A stretch of 64,000 nucleotides of DNA from an uncultured Isosphaeraceae bacterium (GTDB taxonomy: Bacteria; Planctomycetota; Planctomycetia; Isosphaerales; Isosphaeraceae). Position numbers and translations under genes: made by a program. The stretch spans positions 185,910 through 249,909 of the forward strand of contig CAMFLR010000013.1 of the NCBI GenBank assembly GCA_945957605.1, in the 5' to 3' direction. Positions 45,405 to 53,837 of the stretch are shown here, piece after piece. The notes under the pieces are model-generated. The model did no database searches. It was not told the DNA's origin and saw nothing but the letters and a program-made list of their open reading frames with translations. Position 1 is the stretch's first letter. Each line of letters begins with the position of its first letter.

Positions 45405-47051
45405 ATGTCCCGATCCGCGCGATTGTGGAAAGGTGTCGGGCCTTTGACGTTGGGCGGCCTGATGCTGACCGGCGTGGCCGCATTCGGTGCCGACGCCTCA
45501 CTCTCTCAACAACTTACGGCCGCAGGCCGCCAGGCGCTCAGTCAGGGTCGTCCCGCCGAGGCGCGGAAAATCCTGATCAACGCCCTTAATCTCGATCCCA
45601 ATAACGCCGAAGCGCGTGCCGCTCTTTCCAAAACGGCCACCGTCCGGCTGACCGCATATCAGGAACCGGCCCCGCCGGCCGCGAACACCCCGCCCCCTGC
45701 TCCGGCCCCCGCGACCGGCAGCCCGGCGACGCTCAACGAGCACACCCGCATCGAAGCGGTTCGCCGCCAGGAATTCAACAACTCGGTGACCCAGCGTCTG
45801 CAGCGGGCCCGCGACCTCACGCTCGGCGGCCGTCCTGAAGAAGCTCTCTCAGAGCTTCGCACGACGCTGAATGCCGTGCAGTCGGCCGATCAGGTGAATG
45901 AATCCGATCGTCGCCGCCTGGAAAACCAGGTTCGCGCCCAGATCGGTGCGACCGAAGCCGAAGAAGAACGCGTCTCGCTCGCCCGGGCCGACATGTATCG
46001 TCGCCAGGCTGCCGACGAAGCTCGTCTTCGCGCTCTGTCGAACTCGGAACGCGATCAGGAACGCATCGGCGTCTTGATGGCCGAGTTCGATAACCTGATT
46101 TCGCAGGGTATTTACCTCGTCTACTCGAACGCCGGCACCGGCGACATCGACACGACGACGGCCCCCTTCACCGACGCTCGTGCTCGTGCCCTCGCGGCCC
46201 GTGCCATCGACCCGTTCGTCCTCGCTCCGTACGCCGCGCTCTACACGACGCAGACGAAGCGGTTCCTGGGCCAAACGCTGTCGTACGAAGAACTCAAGAA
46301 GTATCGTGCGCTGCTGACCCTGCAAGACGTCGACCGTTCGGGCGTTCCCTTCCCCGACACCAAGACGATCGACTTCCCCCGCGCCGAAGACTTCGTGCGT
46401 CTCACCGAAAAGCGCCGCGCTCGCTACACCGGCTCGGAAGCGTTGCTCGACCGCGACGCCCGCACTAAGGCGATCCTCACGAAGCTCAACGATCGTCTCA
46501 CGATGGCGTTCCCCAACGAAACGCCGCTTGAAGACGTGATCAAGTACATCAAGCAGAACACGATGAGCGAAGAGCTCGACTTGCCGTCGGGCATCCCCAT
46601 CTATGTTGATCCCGTCGGCCTGCAGGAAGCGGAAAAGACGCTCACCTCGCCGGTCACGCTCGACCTCGAAGGTATCCCCCTCAAGACGAGCCTCCGCCTG
46701 ATCCTCAAGCAGCTTGGCCTGACCTACACGGTCAAGGACGGGCTCATGACGATCACCGACGCCAACGCTGATGACCAGCCGACCGAAATTCGCGTCTATC
46801 CCGTGGCCGACCTCTCGATCATCCCCTTCTCCCTCATGGGCGGTGGCGGTGGTATGGGTGGTGGTATGGGCGGCATGGGCGGTGGTATGGGTGGTATGGG
46901 TGGCATGGGCGGTATGGGCGGTGGTATGGGCGGCATGGGTGGTGGTATGGGCGGCATGGGCGGTGGTATGGGTGGTATGGGTGGCTTCGGCTCCGTGCCT
47001 CCCCAGGACCCCGCGACCGTGAGCCCTCTCGAGGAAAAAAAAAGCAAGTAA
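45405..47051 (+). CDS. Exported TPR/GMGG protein, first half of a frame-split gene
   Basis: The ATG at 45405 (MSRSARLWKGVGPLTLGG) is used rather than the TTG at 45378 because GGAG precedes it. The 548-residue product has a signal peptide, a TPR-like unit (AAGRQALSQGRPAEARKILI, ALNLDPNNAEARAAL), a Pro/Ala linker and long helical repeats. A secretin STN-like domain follows (YTGSEALLDRDART, IPIYVDPVGLQEAEKTLTSP, LILKQLGLTYTVKDGLMTI), and last a GMGG-rich tail. Frame 0 ends at TAA 47049-47051 just after the run of nine A at 47035-47043. In the -1 frame the reading continues without a stop into the gene at 47171-48421, so both are probably one gene of 1005 residues. Confidence 0.85.
   Translation: MSRSARLWKGVGPLTLGGLMLTGVAAFGADASLSQQLTAAGRQALSQGRPAEARKILINALNLDPNNAEARAALSKTATVRLTAYQEPAPPAANTPPPAPAPATGSPATLNEHTRIEAVRRQEFNNSVTQRLQRARDLTLGGRPEEALSELRTTLNAVQSADQVNESDRRRLENQVRAQIGATEAEEERVSLARADMYRRQAADEARLRALSNSERDQERIGVLMAEFDNLISQGIYLVYSNAGTGDIDTTTAPFTDARARALAARAIDPFVLAPYAALYTTQTKRFLGQTLSYEELKKYRALLTLQDVDRSGVPFPDTKTIDFPRAEDFVRLTEKRRARYTGSEALLDRDARTKAILTKLNDRLTMAFPNETPLEDVIKYIKQNTMSEELDLPSGIPIYVDPVGLQEAEKTLTSPVTLDLEGIPLKTSLRLILKQLGLTYTVKDGLMTITDANADDQPTEIRVYPVADLSIIPFSLMGGGGGMGGGMGGMGGGMGGMGGMGGMGGGMGGMGGGMGGMGGGMGGMGGFGSVPPQDPATVSPLEEKKSK
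46843..46986 (+). repeat. GMGG coding repeats in the TPR gene
   Basis: Short repeats of ggtatgggtggt/ggcatgggc type encode a run of GGM/GMGG units, like those in the tandem genes at 1368 and 3741. The flanking protein is otherwise unrelated to those genes. Confidence 0.85.
47035..47043 (+). other. Nine-A slippery run, candidate frameshift site
   Basis: GAGG followed by nine A and GC. Frame 0 reads GAA AAA AAA AGC AAG TAA. One extra A in the transcript, or a -1 ribosomal slip on A AAA AAA, moves translation to the frame AAG CAA GTA AAC that stays open to 48421. Runs of nine A cause programmed transcriptional slippage in Thermus dnaX. A homopolymer sequencing error would look the same. Confidence 0.65.
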
Positions 47052-47170
47052 ACGGGTTTAACCAGAACCCGCCCGTCGCCAATCCAGATGCAAATAACCG
47101 GGATCGGTCTGCCCCCAAGGCGGCCGGTCCCGGTGACGTTTCGAAGAAGAAGTTTGCCGACGACGAGCCG

Positions 47171-48421
47171 ATGGTTCGTCCGGCTGCGCCCGAGGCGCCA
47201 AGGACAAACGCCAAGGGAAAGCCGATGATCGAGGTCGGCAAGCAGGCGGCTGCACCGGCAAATGCGCCTCACGACCCATACAAGTTCTGGGACGACTATT
47301 TCGCGAAACACGACGAGTCGCCGAAAGACCTACTCGAAACGATTTACCTTCTTCGCCAGGAGAAGAAGGACATGGATGTCGAAGCGTGCTTGCGTGGCTA
47401 TCTCTCACACGCGACCGCCAAGTCGACCACGGGCAAGCCGCGCAAGGCGGAGGCGACGACGTGGATGTACCTGATGCTGGCCGTGGCGATCGAGAATCGC
47501 AAAGGTTCAGCCGATGAGATCAAAACGATTCTGGGATTCGCCGCGTTCGTTGCGGCTCGGTCGAAAAATCCCAACGACGACCTGCTGAGCGTCGCCGACA
47601 CGCTTCATCGCCGGGGGATCTACGACAAGATTGGCCCTGCGAAGCTCTCGGCCGGTGACATGATCGACCAGGTGACAAAGGCGGTGCCACATCGCATCGA
47701 GCCGCTGGTGCTGTCGGTCATGGTCGCACAGAAGACGAAAGATCCGGTTCGGATGACGAGTGCGATGGAACGTATCCTGTCGCTCGGCTGGCCGGGGAAC
47801 GACGAACAATTGCGCAGAGACGTCCGCACGCAGGTCGATGCGCTGGCGAAGTCGCTCAAGGAAGAAGGCAGGACAAAGGAGTCCGAGGCGCTTCTGGCGA
47901 AGTTGAACGATGAAATGACGCGCGACGTTTACATTCGTCTGAGCTGGGAAGGTGTTGACGACATCGATCTGATCGTCGACGAGCCACTCGGAGCGACGGC
48001 GCAGCTCTTCAAGACGCCTCGCACGATCCTGGGCGGCGCGATTGTGACCAATGGCTTTGGCAAGCATCCGCAGGAGATTTACGTCTGCCCGCGGGCGTTC
48101 ACTGGCACCTACACCGTGCGAATCGACAAGATTTTTCAGCCCGAGAAGAATCCGGCGCACGTCGCGAATCTCGAAATCATCACCCACGAGGGGATGCCCG
48201 ACGAGAAGCGCGAGAACCGTGTGATCAATCTCGATAAGCCCGAGCCGTACGTCTTCAAGCTGGAAAATGGCCGGCGCAAGGAAGTTCTACCCTACATGGC
48301 GCCAACGCCGACATCGATCGAAGCCAGGGACAACGAACCGGCCGCGCCGAAGGCTCAGGCAGCCCCTGCGAATCCCGAGGCGCCTGCCGCGCCCAAGGGA
48401 GCGCCGATCAAGCCTGATTGA
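47171..48421 (+). CDS. Second half of the frame-split TPR/GMGG gene
   Basis: The first ATG in this frame is 47171, but the frame is open from 47042 with good coding character (NGFNQNPPVANPDANNRD, then PGDVSKKKFADDEP). It has no signal peptide and only a weak ribosome-binding site, so independent translation is doubtful. The 416-residue part begins with Pro/Lys-rich linker, then helical repeats (HDESPKDLLETIYLLRQEKK, LDALAKSLKEEGR-type) and a sheet domain (DVYIRLSWEGVDDIDLIVDE, GKHPQEIYVCPRAFTGTYTV). That domain resembles C-terminal domains of other large exported planctomycete proteins. It ends in a Pro/Ala tail. Read together with the first half it would sit outside the cytoplasm. Confidence 0.75.
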   Translation: MVRPAAPEAPRTNAKGKPMIEVGKQAAAPANAPHDPYKFWDDYFAKHDESPKDLLETIYLLRQEKKDMDVEACLRGYLSHATAKSTTGKPRKAEATTWMYLMLAVAIENRKGSADEIKTILGFAAFVAARSKNPNDDLLSVADTLHRRGIYDKIGPAKLSAGDMIDQVTKAVPHRIEPLVLSVMVAQKTKDPVRMTSAMERILSLGWPGNDEQLRRDVRTQVDALAKSLKEEGRTKESEALLAKLNDEMTRDVYIRLSWEGVDDIDLIVDEPLGATAQLFKTPRTILGGAIVTNGFGKHPQEIYVCPRAFTGTYTVRIDKIFQPEKNPAHVANLEIITHEGMPDEKRENRVINLDKPEPYVFKLENGRRKEVLPYMAPTPTSIEARDNEPAAPKAQAAPANPEAPAAPKGAPIKPD

Positions 48422-48447
48422 TGTACGAGTGTTGATCATCCCAATCG

Positions 48448-48490
48448 AACGGCCGTTGTTGCTGATGAGAATCAGCGCAGCGGCCGTTTT
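48448..48490 (+). terminator. Terminator of the TPR/GMGG gene
   Basis: AACGGCCG (48448-48455) pairs with CGGCCGTT (48481-48488), with additional GCTGAT/ATCAGC pairing nearer the loop. TTTT follows. Confidence 0.75.
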
Positions 48491-48719
48491 CGTTGATGGT
48501 TCGTGCGGAGAGGGCTTGGGCGTTTGTCTTTCGACGAGCAACCTGATAGTCTGGCGTAAACCTCGTCGGCAATCGTTCCCCGGGCGACTTGCCGCACCCT
48601 GCGTTTCCTCGGAGCGGATTCGGTCCAGCGAATTGGACTCTCGCCACGCCTGAGTTGAATCGCATCGGCCCCTATTCCCACCCCGAAACGCCTCATCCCA
48701 CCTCTGCGGAGACTGTTTC

Positions 48720-49994
48720 ATGCAAGACGCCCAGCCGAATCGTCGGTCGTTCCTGATGAACACAACCGCGGCTGTCGCGACGACCGCCAGCCTCAGCCTG
48801 ATCCAAAACGCACACGCCGCGGGTTCCGACAAACTCAAGGTGGGACTCATCGGTTGCGGCGGACGTGGCACGGGTGCAGCCGAACAGGCGCTCACCGCCG
48901 ACAAGAACACCGAACTCTACGCGATGGCCGACGCGTTTGAAGACCGGCTCGAAGAGAGCCTGTCGGCGCTCAAGAGCTCGCCGGTCGCTGAACGGGTCGC
49001 CGTTCCAAAGGACCGTCAGTACACCGGTTTCGACGGCTACAAGTCGGTCATCGACCAGTGCGACGTCGTCTTACTGACCACCCCGCCGGGCTTCCGCCCG
49101 CTGCACCTCGAATACGCGGTCGAAAAGGGACGCCACGCGTTCATCGAGAAGCCGGTTGCAGTTGATGCGACGGGCGTTCGTTCGGTGCTCGCCTCGTGCG
49201 AGAAGGCCAAAACCAAGGGGCTGTCGATCGTCGCCGGTCTTTGCTGGCGCTATTACGCCCCGCGCGTCGAGACGATGAAGCGGGTACACGACGGTGCGAT
49301 CGGCCGGCTGATTGCGATCGAAACGACCTACGATTCGAACGGCGTTTGGGATCCGCGCAAGAAGCGCGACGAGGTGAAGTCGGAGATGGAGTACCAGATG
49401 CGGAACTGGTACTACTACGACTGGTTGAGCGGCGACCATATCGTCGAGCAGGCTGTGCACGGTATCGACACGATGGGCTGGGCGATGGGCGACGTGCCGC
49501 CAGTGCGGTGCTTTGCCTCAGGCGGCCGCCAGGCTCGTATCGAAGAACGCTACGGCAACATTTATGACCACTTCAGCGTGGTTTACGAGTACGAAGATGG
49601 CACGCGCGGTTACCACAACTCGCGGCACTGGAAGAACGCATTCTCGCAGGTGAAGGACTACATTCACGGCGAGAAGGGAATGTGCGACGTCTTCGCGCCC
49701 AAGATCACCGGGCCGAACAAGTTCGCCTATCGCGGCAAGAAGACGGACATGTACCAGGCCGAGCACGACCACTTCTTCGCGTCGATTCGTGGTGGCAAGG
49801 CTGTGAACGACGGCCTATTCGCATCACGCAGCACCTTGCTGGCGATCATGGGTCGCGAAGCCGCCTACACCGGCCAGGAAATTACCTGGGAGCAGGCGTT
49901 CAACTCGAAGCAGCAACTTGTGCCCACGAAGTTCGTCTGGGGCGACCTGCCGACCCGCCCGGTCCCCCGCCCCGGCGTGACGAAGTTCGTCTGA
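48720..49994 (+). CDS. Tat-exported Gfo/Idh/MocA oxidoreductase
   Basis: A 424-residue protein. The N-terminus has a twin-arginine signal (NRRSFLMNTTAAVATT, ending near AHAAG). The Rossmann motif VGLIGCGGRG follows, then the family's EKP motif (GRHAFIEKPVAVDATG) and the substrate-side GDHIVEQAVHGIDTMGWAMG, which carries the catalytic lysine/histidine region. These NAD(P)-dependent enzymes oxidise or reduce sugars and inositols; export through Tat means it folds with its cofactor first. Planctomycetes have many such exported copies, probably for polysaccharide breakdown. Substrate unknown. Confidence 0.92.
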   Translation: MQDAQPNRRSFLMNTTAAVATTASLSLIQNAHAAGSDKLKVGLIGCGGRGTGAAEQALTADKNTELYAMADAFEDRLEESLSALKSSPVAERVAVPKDRQYTGFDGYKSVIDQCDVVLLTTPPGFRPLHLEYAVEKGRHAFIEKPVAVDATGVRSVLASCEKAKTKGLSIVAGLCWRYYAPRVETMKRVHDGAIGRLIAIETTYDSNGVWDPRKKRDEVKSEMEYQMRNWYYYDWLSGDHIVEQAVHGIDTMGWAMGDVPPVRCFASGGRQARIEERYGNIYDHFSVVYEYEDGTRGYHNSRHWKNAFSQVKDYIHGEKGMCDVFAPKITGPNKFAYRGKKTDMYQAEHDHFFASIRGGKAVNDGLFASRSTLLAIMGREAAYTGQEITWEQAFNSKQQLVPTKFVWGDLPTRPVPRPGVTKFV

Positions 49995-50022
49995 GCAAGT
50001 TGACAATGACGACGCAAAACAC

Positions 50023-50064
50023 CGGCCGCGCGGAGGCAATCCTCCGCGCGGCCGATTTCATTTT
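50023..50064 (+). terminator. Strong terminator after the oxidoreductase gene
   Basis: Perfect 14-bp stem CGGCCGCGCGGAGG (50023-50036) / CCTCCGCGCGGCCG (50041-50054), loop CAAT, then ATTTCATTTT. Confidence 0.88.
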
Positions 50065-50123
50065 GAGCGCTGGGCAAGCGATGAGGATGAGATCCCGAAT
50101 CATGAAAAGCGCGGAGCGAACCG

Positions 50124-50570
50124 GTGCGAAAGCTCGACGAGATCAATGATGAGTCGGACATCTATCAACCAGTGTCCGCAGCCGATTTTGAAACCGCGGA
50201 GCTCGCGCTCTCATTCGTTTTTCCCGACGATTACCGGCAGTTTGTCGCAACGCATGACATCAACGTCATCAAGAAGCTTCCCAGCTTGCTCTGGTTTGTC
50301 GACCATTCCAGCCTGGGGATCGTCGATTTGAATCTCCAACTCCAGCAGCGTGAATATCAGCCCTATCCCGAACATTTGATCGCCTTCGCCACCAATGAAT
50401 GCGGCGACTATTTCTGCTTCGATCGAGAGACAAAGAGGATCGTCTACATCGATCCCGACTACGGGATCGAGGAGAACCTGGCGGACAACTCGCCCACGTA
50501 TGATTCGTTCGATCAATGGGTGAAGCATTACCTCACGCGGCGTTCAAATGGAATCAGCATCGACAGTTGA
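50124..50570 (+). CDS. SMI1/KNR4 (SUKH) family protein
   Basis: GTG-initiated product of 148 residues, with GGAG nine bases upstream. SUKH pattern: ADFETAELALSFVFPDDYRQFVATHD, then sheet segments with LLWFVDHSSLGIVDLNLQLQ, HLIAFATNECGDYFCFDRET and the ending YDSFDQWVKHYLT. Bacterial SUKH proteins often neutralise polymorphic toxins; here no toxin gene is adjacent, so the role is unknown. It differs from the longer SUKH-like protein at 12356. Confidence 0.82.
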   Translation: MRKLDEINDESDIYQPVSAADFETAELALSFVFPDDYRQFVATHDINVIKKLPSLLWFVDHSSLGIVDLNLQLQQREYQPYPEHLIAFATNECGDYFCFDRETKRIVYIDPDYGIEENLADNSPTYDSFDQWVKHYLTRRSNGISIDS

Positions 50571-50727
50571 GTCGGCTTGGGTTGTTTTCTCAGGGAACAT
50601 AGGAAACAGACTGATAAAATACTGACGTTGATCCTTGAAATTGTTGCTTGCGTGCGAGGTTGGGGGGCGATAGCTTAAGCGTATACTCGCTTGTTTCACG
50701 TCGACCCGTTTTTCGAGCGATTCTCCA

Positions 50728-53034
50728 ATGAAAAGCCGCTCACCAATGCGTTTCCCCCTGCGCGCTGTTGTGATGGTGCTCGCGGTTTCACCCGCCTGCT
50801 GGGCACAGTCAATCGAGAAGGCGGTGCTCGACCGCGTCAAGGATTCGACCGTCTTCATCAAGGTCACAATCCCCAAGGTTGGCGAAGCGAGCGGGTCTGG
50901 CTTCGTGATGAGTTCGTCGGGCAACTCCGCGCTGATCATGACGAATCGGCACGTCGTTGTTCCCGAGGACGACGAAATCCCGCAAGGCGTTCAACCCACC
51001 ATCACCGTCGTCTTTCGTAGCGGCACTCCGCAGCAGCAAGAAGTTGCGGCCACACTGCTCGATTTCGACCCGCGCGAAATTCGCGACCTCGCGATTCTCG
51101 AAGTTCGCGGCGTGCAGAACATGCCTAAGCCCATCGCGGCCGACGTCACGTCGAGCGAAGATGAATTCTTCGAGACGATGCCGGTCTACGCGCTCGGTTT
51201 CCCGCGCGGCCGCGAAATTGGTGCGGTCGCCGGCAATATGAACAGCAATCCAGCGATCACCGTCACCTCGATGACGATTAGCAGCTTCCGGCGCGATACT
51301 CGCAACCGGCTGGCACGCGTGCAACTCAACGGATCGGCGATCGAAGGGAATAGCGGCGGTCCGCTCGTCGATGCAAAGGGGCGACTCGTCGGTGTGATCG
51401 TCGCCCGCTTGCGCGGCGAGGCGGTCGGTTTCGCGATTCCACCCAGCGTGGTTGCTCAGTTCCTCAAAGGTGATATCGGCCAGGTGATCGGCGAAGTGGT
51501 CTCCGTGGCGGGCGGAAGCATCACGGTCAAGTTCACGGCGAAGATCGTCGACCCGCTTCGTAAGATCCAGAGCGTCGGCCTGCATATGGGGCCGCTGATT
51601 GGCGCGTTCATTCCATCGGGGGCCGACCCAAACGGTTCGTGGCCGCCGATTGGAAATGCGGTTCATTCGCCGATGACGCAGCAAGGTAAAACTTACGTCG
51701 GTCAGGTTTCGATCGCCGCCAACTCTCCAGCGAGCCGGCGAGTGCTGGTGCAATTCACGCTTACTGGCCCGGGGCTGAATTTCAACACGCAGGCACTTCA
51801 GATCGACCTGCCCGATAAAACGGGATCGATCGCCGACCTCGGCGGCAAAAAGACCCGGCGCGGCGGTCCCGCGACGATTCCCCGATGGTCGTGCGAGGTG
51901 AACACGGGTGACGACGTGGTTATCAAGTCGCACGTCGGCGGCGCGACGATCGAATTGCCGGCAGGAAAAGCGATGGTTTGCGCGCCTCAGTACAAGCTTT
52001 TCACTGCGCCAGCGGCGCTCGCGCAGGTCGATGGCGACTTCCTGACGGCCGTGATGGTTACCAATGACTTCGACCCAGGCGGAGCCGCGATCAACGCACC
52101 GGGGGCGAATCGCAAGTTCCCGTTCACATTCCAGGGTGCGGGGTTGTTGATCTGGCAGGATTCGAAGAACTTCGTCCGGCTCGAGCGTACCAAGGGTTCG
52201 GTCGAGAAGGGCGTTTCGCTTATCCATCGGGTGCTCTTCGAAGTCTACAAAGACGGCAAACTCGTCGCCCTGCATTACTCAAAGCCTATTCCCGAGAAGC
52301 CGATTGTGCTTGCGGCAATGCGCAAGGGGTCGGCAATGCGAATGCTCTTCGGCGAGCCAGGCAAAGGACTCGTTGTATTCCAGGAACTCGCACTCGACTT
52401 CAAACCGGCGGTACTGGTTGGTCTTTCAGCCTCCAACTTGTCGAAGCAACCGCTGAAAGCTCGATTTGAAGAGTTCGAATTACATGACCCAACCGGCAAG
52501 GAAATTGACCCACCTAAGCTGAACATGACCTCACTTGTGGGAGGCGCGAACCCGCGGCCAACGACTGCTGTGCCACCCAAGGTAGCGAGCACGTCGCTGG
52601 TGTTCGAGGGTGCGTCGCTCAAGGTGCTCGCCACTTCGGGCGGAATCGCGCAGCCGCAGGATGATATGACGAAATATCGCGGCAAATGGACCGACGATCG
52701 CCAGTTGCGCTGGAGCGGTACGGCTAAAGGCGACACGCTTTCCGTGGAGTTGCCCGTTGAAGTCGCAGGCACATACGACGTGACGATCACAGGCACCCTA
52801 GCCGCCGATCATGCGAGAGTGCGCATTTCGCTCGACGACAAGCCGCTCTACGACAACAAGTACATCGACTATTTTTACGACGAAACGCGCCCCGCGAAGC
52901 CAATCTCGCTGGGTCAGCTCACGCTCGAAAAGGGTGACCACAGGCTGACGATTTCGGTGTACGGAAAGAACCCGAAATCGCTTGGTTATGGCGTCGGTAT
53001 CGACGAGATCAAGTTCATTCCGGCGAAGAAATAG
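50728..53034 (+). CDS. Exported HtrA-like serine protease with C-terminal binding domains
   Basis: A 768-residue protein with a signal peptide (PLRAVVMVLAVSPACWAQ). The trypsin-like domain has the triad His (MTNRHVVVPED), Asp (IRDLAILEV) and Ser (GNSGGPLVDAKG). No PDZ domain follows; instead comes a sheet-rich region to about 560. Within it GAGLLIWQDSKNFVRLERTK and YKDGKLVALHYSKPI look like a DUF1349 (laminin G-like) domain. The C-terminal LPVEVAGTYDVTITGTLAAD and RISLDDKPLYDNKYIDYF resemble a PA14- or carbohydrate-binding-type sandwich. An exported protease that binds glycans or polymers is inferred. Confidence 0.85.
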   Translation: MKSRSPMRFPLRAVVMVLAVSPACWAQSIEKAVLDRVKDSTVFIKVTIPKVGEASGSGFVMSSSGNSALIMTNRHVVVPEDDEIPQGVQPTITVVFRSGTPQQQEVAATLLDFDPREIRDLAILEVRGVQNMPKPIAADVTSSEDEFFETMPVYALGFPRGREIGAVAGNMNSNPAITVTSMTISSFRRDTRNRLARVQLNGSAIEGNSGGPLVDAKGRLVGVIVARLRGEAVGFAIPPSVVAQFLKGDIGQVIGEVVSVAGGSITVKFTAKIVDPLRKIQSVGLHMGPLIGAFIPSGADPNGSWPPIGNAVHSPMTQQGKTYVGQVSIAANSPASRRVLVQFTLTGPGLNFNTQALQIDLPDKTGSIADLGGKKTRRGGPATIPRWSCEVNTGDDVVIKSHVGGATIELPAGKAMVCAPQYKLFTAPAALAQVDGDFLTAVMVTNDFDPGGAAINAPGANRKFPFTFQGAGLLIWQDSKNFVRLERTKGSVEKGVSLIHRVLFEVYKDGKLVALHYSKPIPEKPIVLAAMRKGSAMRMLFGEPGKGLVVFQELALDFKPAVLVGLSASNLSKQPLKARFEEFELHDPTGKEIDPPKLNMTSLVGGANPRPTTAVPPKVASTSLVFEGASLKVLATSGGIAQPQDDMTKYRGKWTDDRQLRWSGTAKGDTLSVELPVEVAGTYDVTITGTLAADHARVRISLDDKPLYDNKYIDYFYDETRPAKPISLGQLTLEKGDHRLTISVYGKNPKSLGYGVGIDEIKFIPAKK

Positions 53035-53378
53035 ATCGCCGTCGCGGGCAGTCTAATGAGAAACGCGGCTGGGCTATGTTCATTTGACCAAGCCCTGCCG
53101 CGTTTCTTTTAGTGGCTTAACGACGACATTGGCCCTCGCTCATTGTGCGTATCAGGTCGCAAAAAGTCTTTCGCCGATTCCGAACGCCAGTGATATCCGA
53201 TGCGAGCGCGGTCGTGCCGGGTGGATCGGTTTGATGGTTCGTGCCGGACGAATCGGCGCTTTTCGCTCCTGTCGACTCTTGAGACGACTCGGCGCGCGCT
53301 CTATAACCGGAGTGTCCCCGACCGGCGGGTCGTGCCATACACCACGCGTTTCCTCTGTCTCGCAAAGGCTATCATCAC
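53035..53378. other. Intergenic region with terminator
   Basis: About 344 bases. It contains the terminator at 53059-53113 and the promoter region of the NIPSNAP gene. Frames crossing it have no protein features. Confidence 0.55.
53059..53113 (+). terminator. Terminator of the protease gene
   Basis: AGAAACGCGGC (53059-53069) pairs with GCCGCGTTTCT (53097-53107), with inner GGGCT/AGCCC pairing, followed by TTTAG. Confidence 0.78.
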
Positions 53379-53801
53379 ATGCGATTTGCTCTGTCCGCGC
53401 TGGCCTTGGCGGTTCTTTGCCTCCTTCCCCTGCTCTCGCCCGCTGCACTCGCTGCCGATCCTCCTGCCCAGGGGAAAATCCGCGTCTTCGAGATGCGCAA
53501 ATACTACACGCATCCCGGCCGGCTCGACGCCCTCAACAAACGTTTCCGTGAACACACGAACAAGCTTTTCGTGAAGCACGGCATGGAACTCGTTGGCTAC
53601 TGGACCCCCAAAGACCAGCCCGACGTTCTCATCTACATTCTGGCGTACCCCAGCAAGGACGCTGCTGAAGCCTCGTGGAAGGCGTTCCGCGACGATCCCG
53701 AGTGGAAGAAGGCCGCCGCCGAGAGCGAGAAGGACGGCAAGATCGTCGCCAAGGTTGAGTCCACGTTCATGGACCCGACCGACTACAGCCCGATCAAGTA
53801 A
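53379..53801 (+). CDS. Exported NIPSNAP-domain protein
   Basis: A 140-residue protein. The signal peptide (ALSALALAVLCLLPLLSP, ending at ALAAD) is followed by one NIPSNAP domain: IRVFEMRKYYTHPGRLDALN, the helix FREHTNKLFVKHGMELVGYW, then PDVLIYILAYPSKDAAEASW and DPEWKKAAAESEKDGKIV. This is a ferredoxin-like fold that usually dimerises. Planctomycetes have many exported copies; function is not established. 36 bases before the threonine dehydratase gene. Confidence 0.9.
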   Translation: MRFALSALALAVLCLLPLLSPAALAADPPAQGKIRVFEMRKYYTHPGRLDALNKRFREHTNKLFVKHGMELVGYWTPKDQPDVLIYILAYPSKDAAEASWKAFRDDPEWKKAAAESEKDGKIVAKVESTFMDPTDYSPIK

Positions 53802-53837
53802 ATTCGCGTTTGCCGAGAATCCGGAGGGATCGTTTCG

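Noticed and set aside
50809..52275. 488-codon minus-strand frame opposite the protease gene
   Set aside because: Arg/His-rich composition without motifs, opposite a protease with an intact catalytic triad.
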